Assembly: GCA_947498785.1 (NCBI GenBank)
Contig: CANMLS010000016.1
Location: 1-64,000 of the forward strand
Direction: 5' to 3'
From: an uncultured Aquimarina sp.
GTDB taxonomy: Bacteria; Bacteroidota; Bacteroidia; Flavobacteriales; Flavobacteriaceae
DNA: 64,000 bases
Shown here: positions 35,658 to 45,382 of the stretch, one piece after another
Layout: the number at the start of each line of letters is the position of its first letter
Position numbering within the stretch: position 1 is the first letter of the stretch
The notes under the pieces: generated by a model
The model's input: only the letters and a program-made list of their open reading frames with translations
What the model was told of the DNA's origin: nothing
The model's database searches: none
Program-made: the position numbers and the translations under genes

Positions 35658-37095
35658 CCAAAAAGACATAGGAAAAGCTTTTAAAGAAAAATTTCAAGGT
35701 TTTAATCAATCTCATAGTACATTAACATGGGAGGATATAGAACCTAAGCTCCCTAAAAAAAGAGAAGATATGCTTTCATACTTGGCAAAAGGTGTGGGCA
35801 TGTCCTTATTACTCCTTTTGTTGATTTTATGTACATCAGATACTTATTCTGGCAGGAATACTTCCATTTTATCGACTAATACAACTCTGCAAAATTATAA
35901 TACTATAAACGATTGTAACGAAATAGATATTCAACAAAACAATCAAATCATCGCAAACAATACTGAAACTAAATCAGTACTACCTGCTCCACGAGGATCA
36001 GAAGTGAATACTAGTAATACTATATCTAATTCAGGGTTTCTACTATATAATATATCCAATTCTAATAACAACTCATCAACAAATACAAACAATTCAAATT
36101 CTAAATCTAAAATCACAACTACAGTTAGTTCAATATTTAGAGACAAAGTCAATCCATCAAATACTACTCAAAAAAATAATTTTTCATTAGGAAAAAAAGT
36201 AACCTCAAACACTAATACTAATATAGATAAAAACAAAGACTACTCTGGATATCAAACAAAAACGGGTATAGCGAGTACAGAATTATCAAATCCAAAAAAA
36301 TCATCAGTTCATAATAGAGATAAGAACTCTACTGATAATGAAGAAAGATCTTTGGAAAAAGATTCAATTCATAAAAAGGAAACTTTAATCAGCAAGCGTA
36401 AACCAAAGGATACCTTAATATACATGAACCCTTTAAAGAAAAAACCATTTCAGAAGTTTGGCTTTGCACTACATATTGCTCCGACGTATTTAATCACTTC
36501 AAAAGGGTCTTTAATAAGTGATCGCTTATCTGAAAACAAAAACAATGGTAAAATAAGCCTTAATTACGGCATTGTTTTTAGAGCGTATTTCAATGAAAAA
36601 ACCGCTTTGAGAATAGGGTATAATAGATTAAAGCTAAGCAATACGGTAAAAAATGTTCCCACAGCTCAATTATCTGTTGCATTAAGTGATGCTAGAATAT
36701 TTCTGCCTAACAATGACATCATTGAAGCTACTGAAGAAGTAGATTTGACACAAAAAACAAAACAGCATGAATTTTCTATAGGAATGCAATATAGCATCGC
36801 AGACAAAAAAATAAATACATCTCTAATTGGAGGGCTAAGCTTTTTGTTTTTTGATGAAAATAATATTACAATTAACACTTCATCAAATGATTTTAAGGTA
36901 GGAAGCAATAAAAATCTGCTTAAAATCAATTTCAATATTCATATGGGAGCGAATTTCAGATATAAGCTTTCAAAAAAATTGATGTTTAATGTAGAACCCC
37001 TAATCAACTATCAATTAAAAAATGCTAGTGAAAATTCTAAGAGCTATAGTCCATTACATTTTACTATCCAAACCGGATTTTCTTATGAATTTTGA
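35650..37095 (+). CDS. Predicted anti-sigma-like membrane protein fused to an outer-membrane beta-barrel
   Basis: 481 residues. Residues 1-40 are soluble and may bind the sigma factor; ~45-62 form one transmembrane helix (GVGMSLLLLLLILC); ~80-265 are a Ser/Asn/Thr/Lys-rich low-complexity linker; ~275-481 look like an outer-membrane beta-barrel (FGFALHIAPTYL, alternating strands, C-terminal FTIQTGFSYEF ending in Phe). Overlap with the sigma gene and the N-terminal layout suggest an anti-sigma function. If both predictions hold, one chain would span from cytoplasm to outer membrane. Confidence 0.65.
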   Translation: MVDQKDIGKAFKEKFQGFNQSHSTLTWEDIEPKLPKKREDMLSYLAKGVGMSLLLLLLILCTSDTYSGRNTSILSTNTTLQNYNTINDCNEIDIQQNNQIIANNTETKSVLPAPRGSEVNTSNTISNSGFLLYNISNSNNNSSTNTNNSNSKSKITTTVSSIFRDKVNPSNTTQKNNFSLGKKVTSNTNTNIDKNKDYSGYQTKTGIASTELSNPKKSSVHNRDKNSTDNEERSLEKDSIHKKETLISKRKPKDTLIYMNPLKKKPFQKFGFALHIAPTYLITSKGSLISDRLSENKNNGKISLNYGIVFRAYFNEKTALRIGYNRLKLSNTVKNVPTAQLSVALSDARIFLPNNDIIEATEEVDLTQKTKQHEFSIGMQYSIADKKINTSLIGGLSFLFFDENNITINTSSNDFKVGSNKNLLKINFNIHMGANFRYKLSKKLMFNVEPLINYQLKNASENSKSYSPLHFTIQTGFSYEF

Positions 37096-37774
37096 AAAGT
37101 TATTTCGTTAATGTGCACATTATAGAGAGAGTTATAATGTCTAAGAATAGCAAATATGCATATGTAAGATCTTATGTAAGCTATTTATCATAATCTATAT
37201 CGAAGCCCAGAGATAATTTGCTGTCTAATTTCGAAAATAAAAGAAAAGAGATGCCCAAAAGCATCTTACAGTGGCTAATTCGACCTAAAAAAGGCTCTAA
37301 TTAAATAAAAATTCGAAATTAAACAATAGAATAGCTTTTGATTAGAACCTTTTACAATGACGACTTTATATTTATATAAATGAAATATCATGAAATATTA
37401 TTTCATGATATCCCAATATATATTTGTCTCATCAAACTAGTTATAAAAGTATCAATCAAAATGATGCCCTTGAGATACATAGTATTCTGGATAACTAAAA
37501 TGTTTTTTGAATTTGATAGATAAAATAATTCATGTTCTATAAAAAAACAACATCAAAGTAAGGGAATATTTGAAAAAACATCTATTGGGAAAACGATTTG
37601 ATGTTAAGAAAAGCCAAGTAAACAGTTAAAATAATTACGCTGTAGGGTTAATGGGGAAATTCTACAGCTCCTTGGCATTTTATAGGATTTTGAACGCACT
37701 ATAAGTGTTAATGAAATATTGTGAAATATATTTTAGAAACAGTAATATATAATTTCACAATGTATTATTAGATA
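37096..37774. other. Non-coding region rich in hairpins
   Basis: About 680 bases without a supported gene. Structures seen: GATGC-ccaaaa-GCATC near 37251; a perfect 12-bp hairpin ATATCATGAAAT-att-ATTTCATGATAT at 37385-37411; GCTGTAG/CTACAGC at 37639-37668; ATTGTGAAAT/ATTTCACAAT at 37718-37761, just before the next start codon. The region might encode a small RNA or hold operators. Confidence 0.5.
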
Positions 37775-38194
37775 ATGATATTGAATAGAAAACAAGGGGT
37801 ATTCAATATTGCAATGAGAAATAAAGGGGATATGATACATTCGTTGATTAACAAAAAAACACAGCAGGTAAAATTTGGGTACTGGCCGTTTCAGGACCGT
37901 GTAAAAACAACACTAACATTAATAAGTTTGGAGAATGGAAGTTTTGACCTTCATTATTCGAGCGAGTTTAACAACTTGAGGATAGGAAAAGTAGAGAATA
38001 TTATGATTCCCAAAAATGGAAATATTACAAAGAGAATCAATGATTATCCAGAGGTGAAATTTGAGATTTGTAATCATAATATAGAAAATCATTATACGGT
38101 GATACAGGTTAAAATTGAAGCAGAAGTTCCTGGATTGGGTAATCAAACCATTTATGATCATACTTTGATAGACCACCATGAAATAACATCTTAA
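37775..38194 (+). CDS. Hypothetical protein
   Basis: A 139-residue soluble protein, predicted to be mostly beta-strand (VKTTLTLISLENGSFDLHYS and FEICNHNIENHYTVIQVKIE). No recognised family or signal peptide. The ATG at 37775 follows an inverted repeat (ATTGTGAAAT/ATTTCACAAT); a second in-frame ATG lies 13 codons in. The gene is isolated between hairpin-rich gaps and a terminator follows at 38368. Confidence 0.5.
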   Translation: MILNRKQGVFNIAMRNKGDMIHSLINKKTQQVKFGYWPFQDRVKTTLTLISLENGSFDLHYSSEFNNLRIGKVENIMIPKNGNITKRINDYPEVKFEICNHNIENHYTVIQVKIEAEVPGLGNQTIYDHTLIDHHEITS

Positions 38195-38614
38195 AAACAA
38201 TAAAATGTGATCAAATGTTTAAAATAACACGTACAGAACCTAGAAATTTGGGAGTTCATCTTTTTAATCCCAAAAATTCTTTATCAGATATATAAAATTT
38301 TAGTCAGTACATTAAAAATAGGGGGCTATTTAATAATGACAATGTTTATTTTCAAGGACTAATTCATAAGGTTTGGTTATTTATGCCAAACCTTTTTGTT
38401 TGAGTATTTTAAATCAGAAGTGGTATAACCTTTTGTATGTTAAGAAATAAAGATAAAGGGATCTAAATTTCGACTATTAGAAGGAAAGCAATTGACAAGA
38501 TTATGCAGCACAGGTTTTTATTTAACCCAATTTAAATAAGTGTTAATCATAGTTGACATAGGGTTGTCGGTGTTGCATTTTAAATTTGTTCAATAATTTA
38601 AATTATTGAACACT
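38195..38614. other. Gap with a possible 26-codon ORF and a terminator
   Basis: A short frame at 38215-38295 (MFKITRTEPRNLGVHLFNPK...) could encode a 26-residue peptide but has no clear ribosome binding site. A strong terminator hairpin follows at 38368-38398. The remaining ~215 bases should contain the promoter of the GyrI-like gene. Confidence 0.4.
38368..38398 (+). terminator. Intrinsic terminator
   Basis: Perfect 9-bp stem AAGGTTTGG / CCAAACCTT (38368-38376 and 38386-38394) followed by a T-run, ending transcription from the hypothetical gene at 37775. Confidence 0.8.
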
Positions 38615-39244
38615 ATGAAACACGAATGGAGAAAAAAGGAAAAAAAAGTTTATTTACCAAAAGAGAAACCCGAATTGATTGATATTCCTGAATATCAATT
38701 TATAAAATTGAGTGGAGAAGGAAATCCAAATAGCGATTTTTTTGCCGAGTGTATAGGAGTTCTATATAGTGTTTCTTATGCTATAAAAATGAACCTTAAA
38801 ACACTTAAAGGAAAACCTCAGAACTATTACGATTGGACTGTTTATCCATTAGAGGGAGTTTGGGATATTTCAGAGAAGGCAAAACAAAATTTTAACGGAC
38901 AACTCAATAAAGATGATTTAGTTTTTGATTTAATGATAAGACAGCCAAATTTTGTAGATGATTCATTTTTTAATGAAATGCTTGAACACACAAAAAAGAA
39001 AAAACCAAATAGGCTTCTGGAAAAACTGAAATTTGAAAAAATAAGAGACGGTAAATGTATTCAAATGATGCATATTGGTAGTTACGATAATGAATCTGAA
39101 ACTTTTATAAAAATGGAGGAATTCGCTAATGATAAAGGTTTAATTCGTCAATCTAAAACTCATCGGGAAATCTATCTAACAGATTTTAGAAAGGTTCCTG
39201 AAGAAAAACTAAAGACAGTATTGCGATTCGAACTGGAAAACTGA
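38615..39244 (+). CDS. GyrI-like small-molecule-binding domain protein
   Basis: About 209 residues from the ATG at 38615 (an in-frame TTG at 38606 is rejected). It fits the GyrI-like/SOUL-type binding fold used alone or fused to AraC regulators: IDIPEYQFIKLSGEGNPNSD, YYDWTVYPLEGVWDI and a C-terminal CIQMMHIGSYDNESETF. No DNA-binding domain is attached. Stand-alone members are thought to bind drugs or toxins; the ligand is unknown. Confidence 0.75.
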   Translation: MKHEWRKKEKKVYLPKEKPELIDIPEYQFIKLSGEGNPNSDFFAECIGVLYSVSYAIKMNLKTLKGKPQNYYDWTVYPLEGVWDISEKAKQNFNGQLNKDDLVFDLMIRQPNFVDDSFFNEMLEHTKKKKPNRLLEKLKFEKIRDGKCIQMMHIGSYDNESETFIKMEEFANDKGLIRQSKTHREIYLTDFRKVPEEKLKTVLRFELEN

Positions 39245-39505
39245 CAATAATTGTATTCAATCGATTACAATGCTGTTTTAAAAAATAGAATAGATTGGTA
39301 AGAGCGCAATTAATCAAAAAATTATTATTTTAACTTGTTAAATATTATAGCTTTAAAATTGTTTTATTCTAAAAAAGGATCTTAAAATAAGGAGTATATG
39401 ATTGTATTTAAAAATCAAGTAACTTATATTTTTTACTTAAGAAAATTTATCTTTCTGTACTCATTATTATTTTAATGAAGCTAATGTTTTGAATTTTAAC
39501 CATTT

Positions 39506-39534
39506 TTTGTGTTAAAAACTGATTTTTAACTTTG
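39506..39534 (+). promoter_or_regulatory. Predicted rpoD promoter (-33/-7)
   Basis: TTTG (39506-39509), 17 bases, TAACTTTG (39527-39534), which fits the Bacteroidota housekeeping pattern TTTG / TAnnTTTG. It would give an rpoD leader of roughly 200 bases. Confidence 0.5.
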
Positions 39535-39540
39535 TAAAGG

Positions 39541-39590
39541 GTGAAAAAACTATATAATTTCTCAGAAATAGTGAAAAAATTATGTAATTT
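39541..39590 (+). repeat. Direct repeat in the rpoD leader
   Basis: GTGAAAAAACTATATAATTT (39541-39560) and GTGAAAAAATTATGTAATTT (39571-39590) differ at two positions and are spaced exactly 30 bp apart, just after the predicted transcription start. A protein-binding site pair is possible. Confidence 0.5.
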
Positions 39591-39739
39591 GTTTAATAAA
39601 AATGCGACTAATGTTTTGTAGTAAATTAATAAATCATAAAATAAAATCAACCTTTTTGTAACATTTCTATAACATTATACGTATTATTAATAAAAGGCCC
39701 TAAAAGATTCACAAAAATTAAATTTCAAGGAGAACATAG

Positions 39740-40603
39740 ATGAGACAACTTAAAATTACGAAGCAGGTAACAAATCGTGAGACTGCATCGCTAGATAAGT
39801 ATTTGCAAGAAATAGGAAAAGTAGATCTTATTACTGCAGATGAGGAGGTAGAATTAGCTCAACGAATAAAAGCTGGTGACGAGAGAGCTCTTGAAAAACT
39901 AACAAAGGCAAATCTTAGATTTGTGGTGTCTGTTGCAAAACAATATCAAAACCAAGGACTTACCCTTCCTGATTTAATTAATGAAGGTAACTTAGGGTTG
40001 ATAAAAGCGGCAAAGCGTTTTGATGAGACAAGAGGATTTAAATTCATTTCTTATGCCGTATGGTGGATTCGTCAATCGATTCTACAAGCATTAGCAGAAC
40101 AATCTCGTATTGTACGTTTACCATTAAATAAAATTGGTTCTATTAATAAAATCAATAAAACATACGCTTTCTTAGAGCAATCTCATGAGCGTCCACCAAG
40201 TGCAGAAGAAATTGCAAAAGAACTTGATATGACCATTAATGATGTCAAAGAGTCTATGAAGAACTCTGGACGTCATGTCAGTATGGATGCACCTCTTGTT
40301 GAAGGAGAAGATTCTAATCTTTATGACGTTTTAAACTCTGGAGAATCACCAAATCCTGACAGAACATTATTGCATGAATCTTTACGTACAGAAATAGAAC
40401 GTGCCTTAGAGACACTTACACCAAGAGAAGCTGATGTTATTCGATTGTATTTTGGTCTTGGAGATCAACATCCAATGACTTTGGAAGAAATAGGAGAAAC
40501 ATTTGATTTAACTCGTGAACGTGTACGCCAAATTAAAGAAAAAGCAATTCGTAGATTAAAGCATACATCTAGAAGTAAAATATTGAAGACTTATTTAGGA
40601 TAA
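39740..40603 (+). CDS. rpoD: Primary RNA polymerase sigma factor RpoD (sigma-A)
   Basis: 287 residues, the short form typical of Bacteroidota. Region 1.2/2 is seen in [20 protein letters not shown], region 2.3-2.4 in [20 protein letters not shown], and region 4.2 in [21 protein letters not shown] strong ribosome site (AAGGAG) lies nine bases before the ATG. Monocistronic, with a clear terminator downstream. It is the housekeeping sigma factor reading TTTG/TAnnTTTG promoters. Confidence 0.97.
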   Translation: MRQLKITKQVTNRETASLDKYLQEIGKVDLITADEEVELAQRIKAGDERALEKLTKANLRFVVSVAKQYQNQGLTLPDLINEGNLGLIKAAKRFDETRGFKFISYAVWWIRQSILQALAEQSRIVRLPLNKIGSINKINKTYAFLEQSHERPPSAEEIAKELDMTINDVKESMKNSGRHVSMDAPLVEGEDSNLYDVLNSGESPNPDRTLLHESLRTEIERALETLTPREADVIRLYFGLGDQHPMTLEEIGETFDLTRERVRQIKEKAIRRLKHTSRSKILKTYLG

Positions 40604-40666
40604 ATTCCTAAATTGCGGTTACAGACAGTTTTATAACATAACTGTTCGTTTTTTGATTGATGAATG

Positions 40667-40694
40667 ACCTCCGGCTGATTACCGGAGGTTTTTT
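40667..40694 (+). terminator. rpoD terminator
   Basis: Perfect GC-rich 8-bp stem ACCTCCGG-ctgatta-CCGGAGGT (40667-40689) followed by TTTTT. Confidence 0.9.
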
Positions 40695-40884
40695 CATTTG
40701 TATACTTTTTAAATTCTATTTATGTTATTAAAAAATAGTGAAAGTAGAAGGTAAGATGGATTTAGTTTATGATGTTTATTATTAGGTGTATACAAAAAAA
40801 TATATGGTATGAAAAGACAATTCTAAGCCCAAAATATACTGTGGTGAAGGAAATATAAAAGATCACAAAAAATAATTTTGAATA

Positions 40885-41142
40885 TTATTTTTTCTTTAAC
40901 CATTTAGAACCTTTTCTTTCAAACTCTGAGGTATTAAATTTTATATGTCTGGTTAGCCTAAAAGCTTCCAAAAATATATATTCAAGAGTATCATTATCCT
41001 TTGGCTGCTCCCAACCATTAAATGTAAATACACCATTGTTAATGATCAAAATATTTTTTCTATGATCAATGATTTGTAAATAACCCTTTTTCATGGCAAT
41101 TTGCAAGTATTCTCTAATCAATATGTCATCAATTTTTATCAT
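40885..41142 (-). CDS. Small hypothetical protein
   Basis: An 85-residue protein (MIKIDDILIREYLQIAMKKG, then FTFNGWEQPKDNDTLEYIF and a basic C-terminus). No signal peptide or known domain recognised. It is isolated on the minus strand between rpoD and pnp; coding status rests on ATG start and compositional normality. Confidence 0.5.
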   Translation of the reverse strand: MIKIDDILIREYLQIAMKKGYLQIIDHRKNILIINNGVFTFNGWEQPKDNDTLEYIFLEAFRLTRHIKFNTSEFERKGSKWLKKK

Positions 41143-41585
41143 TGGTTGAGTTAGTAATTCTGTAGAGCATCAAAAAATGTAAATTTTACAGACAACCTTT
41201 TTCTGCTAATTATAGAAATCTGTAGTGCAAATTATACCGATATTCAATATTAATAAAAAAACTAATCAGTTGTATTAGGCTAAAACACAGAATTTGTACT
41301 GTAAAGCAACAGTTGTATACTCGGTAATAAATGCCCTAAATAAAGGGGGAATTCAATTTATCAAATTAAAAGAGGTGGTATTTTTGTTTGTTTTCAGAAG
41401 ATATAAATCTGTATTTATGTAGTGATCGGTATGTAATCAATTTTTCTAGAGCTAGTCTGAGTGATATGACTATCAATGGGATTTCTTTGTCACCGTTTAT
41501 GGAGCCAAAGAGGAGTGCAAATAAGATGTTAAATAAAAAAATCGCCTTCAATACTTAGAAGGCGATTTTCTATATTAATAGAAAA
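41143..41585. other. Gap downstream of pnp
   Basis: About 440 bases without a convincing gene. It contains the pnp terminator at 41533-41569. A plus-strand frame around 41400-41550 (SDRYVINFSRASLSD, MEPKRSANKM) reads like decayed coding sequence, but no family could be named. Confidence 0.4.
41533..41569 (-). terminator. pnp terminator
   Basis: Perfect 12-bp stem AAAATCGCCTTC / GAAGGCGATTTT (41538-41549 and 41558-41569) with a T-run in the minus-strand direction, 17 bases after the pnp stop. Confidence 0.9.
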
Positions 41586-43778
41586 TTAATTTTCTTTTTT
41601 ATCTCTTCTTGGAGGTCTTCTATCATCCTTCTTTCTATCACTACCTTCTGGTCTAGGAGGTCTTGGTAATAAAGCTTTTCTAGAAACCTTTTCTTTTCGA
41701 GTTCTCGAATCAATTCCGAAATATTTCACATCAAAAACATCCCCCATGTTTACCACATCACTAACATTTTCTGTACGTTCCCATGCTAACTCTGAAACAT
41801 GAAGAAGGACTTCGTTACCTGGAGCTTCTATATATTCTACTACAGCACCAAAATCTAACATTTTGATTACTTTTACTTCATATACACTACCAACTGCAGG
41901 CTTGAAAGTAATAGAATCTATTTTTGCTAATACAGCATCAATTCCTTCTTGACTAGTTCCAAGAATTTCTACATTTCCTTCTTCGGTAACAGGATCTTCA
42001 TTGATCACAATAGTAGTACCTGTTTCTTTTTGTAATTCCTGAATTACTTTTCCGCCAGGTCCGATTAAAGCGCCAATGTATTCTCCTGGAATAGTTTTGG
42101 TTACCATTTTTGGAGCATGAGATTTTACATCAGTATTTGGAGTAGCAATAGTATCAGTAAGTTTTCCGAGTATATGTAAACGACCATCAGCAGCTTGCTT
42201 TAATGCATTTACTAGAATTTCATAAGAAAGACCTTTTACCTTGATATCCATCTGACAAGCAGTAATACCGTCTGCAGTACCAGTAACTTTAAAGTCCATA
42301 TCTCCTAAATGATCTTCATCACCAAGGATATCTGATAAAACAGCATAATTTCCAGTTTCACCATCAGAAATTAATCCCATAGCGATACCAGAAACTGGTT
42401 TTTTTAATTGAACACCAGCATCCATTAATGCCATAGTACCAGAGCAAACAGTAGCCATAGAAGAAGAGCCGTTAGATTCTAGCACCTCTGATACGACACG
42501 AACAGTATATGGGCAATCTTCAGGAATCATTCCCTTTAAAGCACGTTGAGCTAAATTACCATGTCCTACCTCTCTACGAGAAGTTCCTCTTATTGGGCGA
42601 GCTTCTCCAGTAGAGAAAGGAGGGAAGTTATAATGTAGGTAAAAAGTCTCTTCTCCTTCATAAGAAGGCATATCAATTTGATTTGCTTCTCTAGAAGTTC
42701 CTAAAGTTACTGTTGCCAATGCTTGAGTTTCTCCTCTTGTAAAGATAGAAGAACCATGGGTTGAAGGTAAATAATCAACTTCACACCAGATAGGTCTAAT
42801 TTCATCAGTTTTACGACCATCAAGACGTAATCCTTCATTTAGGGTTAAGTCTCGAATAGCAGCTTTTTCTGCTTTATAGAAATATTTAGATACTAGATCA
42901 CCAAAATCTTCTAATTCTTCTTCAGAAAAAGTAGCTGTGATTTCTTCTTTTATTTCTGAAAAAGCTAAACTTCGTTCTTTTTTGGAAGAACCTGCTTTAG
43001 CTACTGCATATACTTTGTCATAAGTCATGCTGTGAATTTTCTTAGCTAAATCTTCATCTTCTCTTTCTGGATCGTATTCTCTAACTTCTTTTTTTCCAAA
43101 GGCTTCTGCCAGTTTAAGTTGGGCAGCACATTGTACTTTGATAGCTTCGTGAGCAAATTTTATTGCTTCAACCATTTCTTCTTCAGAAATCTCATCCATT
43201 TCACCTTCTACCATCATAACAGAATCTGCAGAAGCACCGATCATCATATCAATGTCAGACTCTTCTAATTGAGCTCTGGTTGGATTGATGATGAATTCTC
43301 CATTGATACGGCCTACACGTGCTTCTGAAATAGCACATTCAAATGGAAAATCAGATAGTTGTATTGCCGCAGAAGCCGCCAATCCAGCCATTGCGTCTGG
43401 CATAACATTTTCATCATGCGACATAAGCTGAATCATTACTTGCGTTTCTGCATGATAATCTTTTGGAAAAAGAGGACGTAGCACTCGATCTACCAATCGC
43501 ATTGTTAATACTTCACCATCACTTGGTCTAGCTTCTCTTTTGAAAAAACCACCTGGATATCGTCCTGCTGCAGCAAATTTCTCACGATAATCTACAGTTA
43601 AAGGAAGAAAATCTACATCACTTTGTTTGTAATTTGAAACAACTGTACATAATAACATACAATTACCAGATTGTACAACAACAGAACCATGGGCCTGTTT
43701 TGCTAATTTTCCGGTTTCGATAGAAATCTCTCTACCGTCGCCAAGGTCAATGACCTCTTTATAAACTTTTGGAATCAT
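41586..43778 (-). CDS. pnp: Polyribonucleotide nucleotidyltransferase (PNPase)
   Basis: 730 residues. Two RNase PH-like domains (the first with [16 protein letters not shown], the second with [16 protein letters not shown] and [19 protein letters not shown]), then a KH domain ([15 protein letters not shown] near residue 575), an S1 domain ([20 protein letters not shown]) and a charged tail rich in Arg, Lys and Pro. It degrades RNA 3'-5' by phosphorolysis and would act in the cytosol. It lies directly downstream of rpsO, the usual order. Confidence 0.97.
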   Translation of the reverse strand: MIPKVYKEVIDLGDGREISIETGKLAKQAHGSVVVQSGNCMLLCTVVSNYKQSDVDFLPLTVDYREKFAAAGRYPGGFFKREARPSDGEVLTMRLVDRVLRPLFPKDYHAETQVMIQLMSHDENVMPDAMAGLAASAAIQLSDFPFECAISEARVGRINGEFIINPTRAQLEESDIDMMIGASADSVMMVEGEMDEISEEEMVEAIKFAHEAIKVQCAAQLKLAEAFGKKEVREYDPEREDEDLAKKIHSMTYDKVYAVAKAGSSKKERSLAFSEIKEEITATFSEEELEDFGDLVSKYFYKAEKAAIRDLTLNEGLRLDGRKTDEIRPIWCEVDYLPSTHGSSIFTRGETQALATVTLGTSREANQIDMPSYEGEETFYLHYNFPPFSTGEARPIRGTSRREVGHGNLAQRALKGMIPEDCPYTVRVVSEVLESNGSSSMATVCSGTMALMDAGVQLKKPVSGIAMGLISDGETGNYAVLSDILGDEDHLGDMDFKVTGTADGITACQMDIKVKGLSYEILVNALKQAADGRLHILGKLTDTIATPNTDVKSHAPKMVTKTIPGEYIGALIGPGGKVIQELQKETGTTIVINEDPVTEEGNVEILGTSQEGIDAVLAKIDSITFKPAVGSVYEVKVIKMLDFGAVVEYIEAPGNEVLLHVSELAWERTENVSDVVNMGDVFDVKYFGIDSRTRKEKVSRKALLPRPPRPEGSDRKKDDRRPPRRDKKEN

Positions 43779-43960
43779 AATTTTTTTGATTCTAACGTAT
43801 CTGTCTTACTAATTTTATTGTGACAGTACGTTTCATTAAACATTGGTTTCCGTCTTACTCGGACGGACAAGGTTGTGTTGTTGTTATAGTAATTGCGCGA
43901 CCAATGAAAAACTAAGGCATGCATTCAAAACTTTTGGTAATGAATGTTTTTAATTTATAA
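43779..43960 (-). promoter_or_regulatory. pnp leader with two related hairpins
   Basis: Read on the minus strand, the leader forms TCCGTC-n7-GACGGA (43849-43867) and CTGTC-n16-GACAG (43801-43826). Both carry the same AGTAAGAC element in the 3' arm. The position, within 70 bases of the ATG, is compatible with autoregulation or RNase processing of pnp mRNA, as known in other bacteria; this is inference. Confidence 0.4.
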
Positions 43961-43961
43961 A

Positions 43962-43995
43962 TATAAAAAAAGAGGCACGAGGCCTCTCTTTTTTC
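43962..43995 (-). terminator. rpsO terminator
   Basis: AGAGGC-n5-GCCTCT (43971-43987) flanked by A and T runs, immediately after the rpsO stop. Leaky termination would allow read-through to pnp. Confidence 0.75.
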
Positions 43996-43997
43996 AA

Positions 43998-44267
43998 TTA
44001 TTTTCTTAAATCTAATTCTTTAATAATTGCACGATATCTCATGATATCTTTTTTCTTAAGATAATCAAGTAAATCTCTACGTTTACCTACCAGTTTTACC
44101 AAAGAACGCTCAGTATTAAAATCTTTACGATTCTTTTTTAAGTGCTCGGTAAGGTGAGTAATTCTGTGTGTAAACAATGCAATTTGACCTTCTGCAGAAC
44201 CACTGTCATTCTTTCCTTTACCGTGTTTTGCAAAAATCTCTTCTTTAACTTCTTTCGTTAAATACAT
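43998..44267 (-). CDS. rpsO: 30S ribosomal protein S15
   Basis: 89 residues from the ATG at 44267 (the frame is open upstream but S15 proteins begin at MYLTKEVKEEIF). Family landmarks: GSAEGQIALFTHRITHLTEH, HLKKNRKDFNTERSLVKLVG and RRDLLDYLKKKD. It binds 16S rRNA in the 30S platform. The gene is followed by a terminator and then pnp, and preceded by a leader hairpin. Confidence 0.97.
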   Translation of the reverse strand: MYLTKEVKEEIFAKHGKGKNDSGSAEGQIALFTHRITHLTEHLKKNRKDFNTERSLVKLVGKRRDLLDYLKKKDIMRYRAIIKELDLRK

Positions 44268-44298
44268 TCCAATATTATTTAAATGATTTTTATGTATC

Positions 44299-44329
44299 GA
44301 TAGCGCTTTGCTATCAGCGTGCAAATATA
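44299..44329 (-). promoter_or_regulatory. rpsO promoter -7 element and leader hairpin
   Basis: On the minus strand TATATTTG (44322-44329) matches TAnnTTTG. Directly downstream is the hairpin GATAGC-n5-GCTATC (44299-44315), about 30 bases before the rpsO ATG. S15 autoregulation through leader structures is known in several bacteria, so this is a candidate site. Confidence 0.4.
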
Positions 44330-44434
44330 ATATATTTTGTGCTAGAAATACATTTTATAATAAAAAAACATATTGAAATTAAACGTTTTGACAAATTTAG
44401 AGTCTTAATTCTAGTAACGTTAAAACTAGATATT

Positions 44435-45262
44435 ATGAAAAGTAACTTAATTAAATTCTGTGCAATTGTTTTTTTTTCCATGCTTTTAGTTAATTGTGAC
44501 AGGGAAGAATCAGAAAATCAAATCTTACAATCTTTCAATGTAGAAGAGACAGAACTTAATGCTAAAGTAGATAATACTACTGAGGTAATCAGTGATATAT
44601 TTTTACAAACGTATGAATATGAAGAGAGTGCGGTTAAAAGCAAAATGCATCCTTTTTTGCCAGAATGTGCTATTGTAACAATTGAGATAACAGATACCTC
44701 TAAAGAGTTGATTATAGATTTTGGAACCGAAGGGTGTGAGGTGCGTAATGGATATATTTTAAAAGGAAAAGTAAATATGTCCTATACGAGAAATTCTGAG
44801 ACAATGACAAAGGTTATTGATTATACTCTTGAAGATTTTTTTGTAAACGATATTCAGTTTTCAGGGTCTAGATCAGTAACTAGACAAAAAGCAAATGATA
44901 ACGGTAACCCTCAATATAGTATGAGCATGGATTTACTAATTACATTTGCTGATGGTACAGAAGCATCCCGAACAGGTGTCAAAACCAGAGAATGGATTGA
45001 GGGCTCTTTTAATGGAAATTGGGGAGATAATGTTTTCTTAATTAATGGTGAGTGGACAACGAATTTCAAAAACGGAAATGTACATAGTACAACTATTAAG
45101 ACTCCATTACGTCGTGAAGCTAGTTGTAGATTCTTGGTGAGCGGAGTTGTAGAATTGGTAAGAACAAATTATAGTGGTTCGTTGAATTATGGAGATGGAT
45201 TGTGTGATAATCTGGCCATGTTTACTAGTTCTGATGGAGAAGAGCGTGAAATTAGGTTATGA
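44435..45262 (+). CDS. Lipoprotein of unknown function
   Basis: About 275 residues from the ATG at 44435; the frame extends 32 codons further upstream but that extension lacks a signal sequence at its start. Lipoprotein signal with lipobox LLVNC. Four further cysteines (PECAIV, EGCEVRNG, ASCRFLVSG, DGLCDN) could form disulfides. The beta-rich pattern with repeated edges (GKVNMSYTR, GSFNGNWGDNVFLINGEW) suggests a secreted beta-sandwich. Divergent from rpsO. A strong terminator follows. Confidence 0.65.
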   Translation: MKSNLIKFCAIVFFSMLLVNCDREESENQILQSFNVEETELNAKVDNTTEVISDIFLQTYEYEESAVKSKMHPFLPECAIVTIEITDTSKELIIDFGTEGCEVRNGYILKGKVNMSYTRNSETMTKVIDYTLEDFFVNDIQFSGSRSVTRQKANDNGNPQYSMSMDLLITFADGTEASRTGVKTREWIEGSFNGNWGDNVFLINGEWTTNFKNGNVHSTTIKTPLRREASCRFLVSGVVELVRTNYSGSLNYGDGLCDNLAMFTSSDGEEREIRL

Positions 45263-45288
45263 GCTAAATCGATTACAAATACGATTAG

Positions 45289-45320
45289 AAAAACACCTAT
45301 AACCAAATAGGTGTTTTTTT
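45289..45320 (+). terminator. Terminator after the lipoprotein gene
   Basis: Perfect 12-bp stem AAAAACACCTAT / ATAGGTGTTTTT (45289-45300 and 45307-45318) with a T-run. Confidence 0.9.
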
Positions 45321-45382
45321 TAATTTGTTTTTACTTAGAATAAGCTTTAGTTGTCTATTTATTATTGATATAAGAGGAAACG

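Larger units (their letters stand above)
39245..39739. other. Upstream region of rpoD
   Basis: About 495 bases without a gene. It contains a Bacteroidota-type promoter at 39506-39534 and, within the resulting ~200-base leader, two near-identical 20-bp segments 30 bp apart (39541-39560 and 39571-39590). Nothing else recognised. Confidence 0.5.

Noticed and set aside
41366..41551. 61-residue minus-strand frame with hydrophobic N-terminus
   Set aside because: It starts with TTG inside the pnp terminator stem and has no ribosome site; more likely chance.
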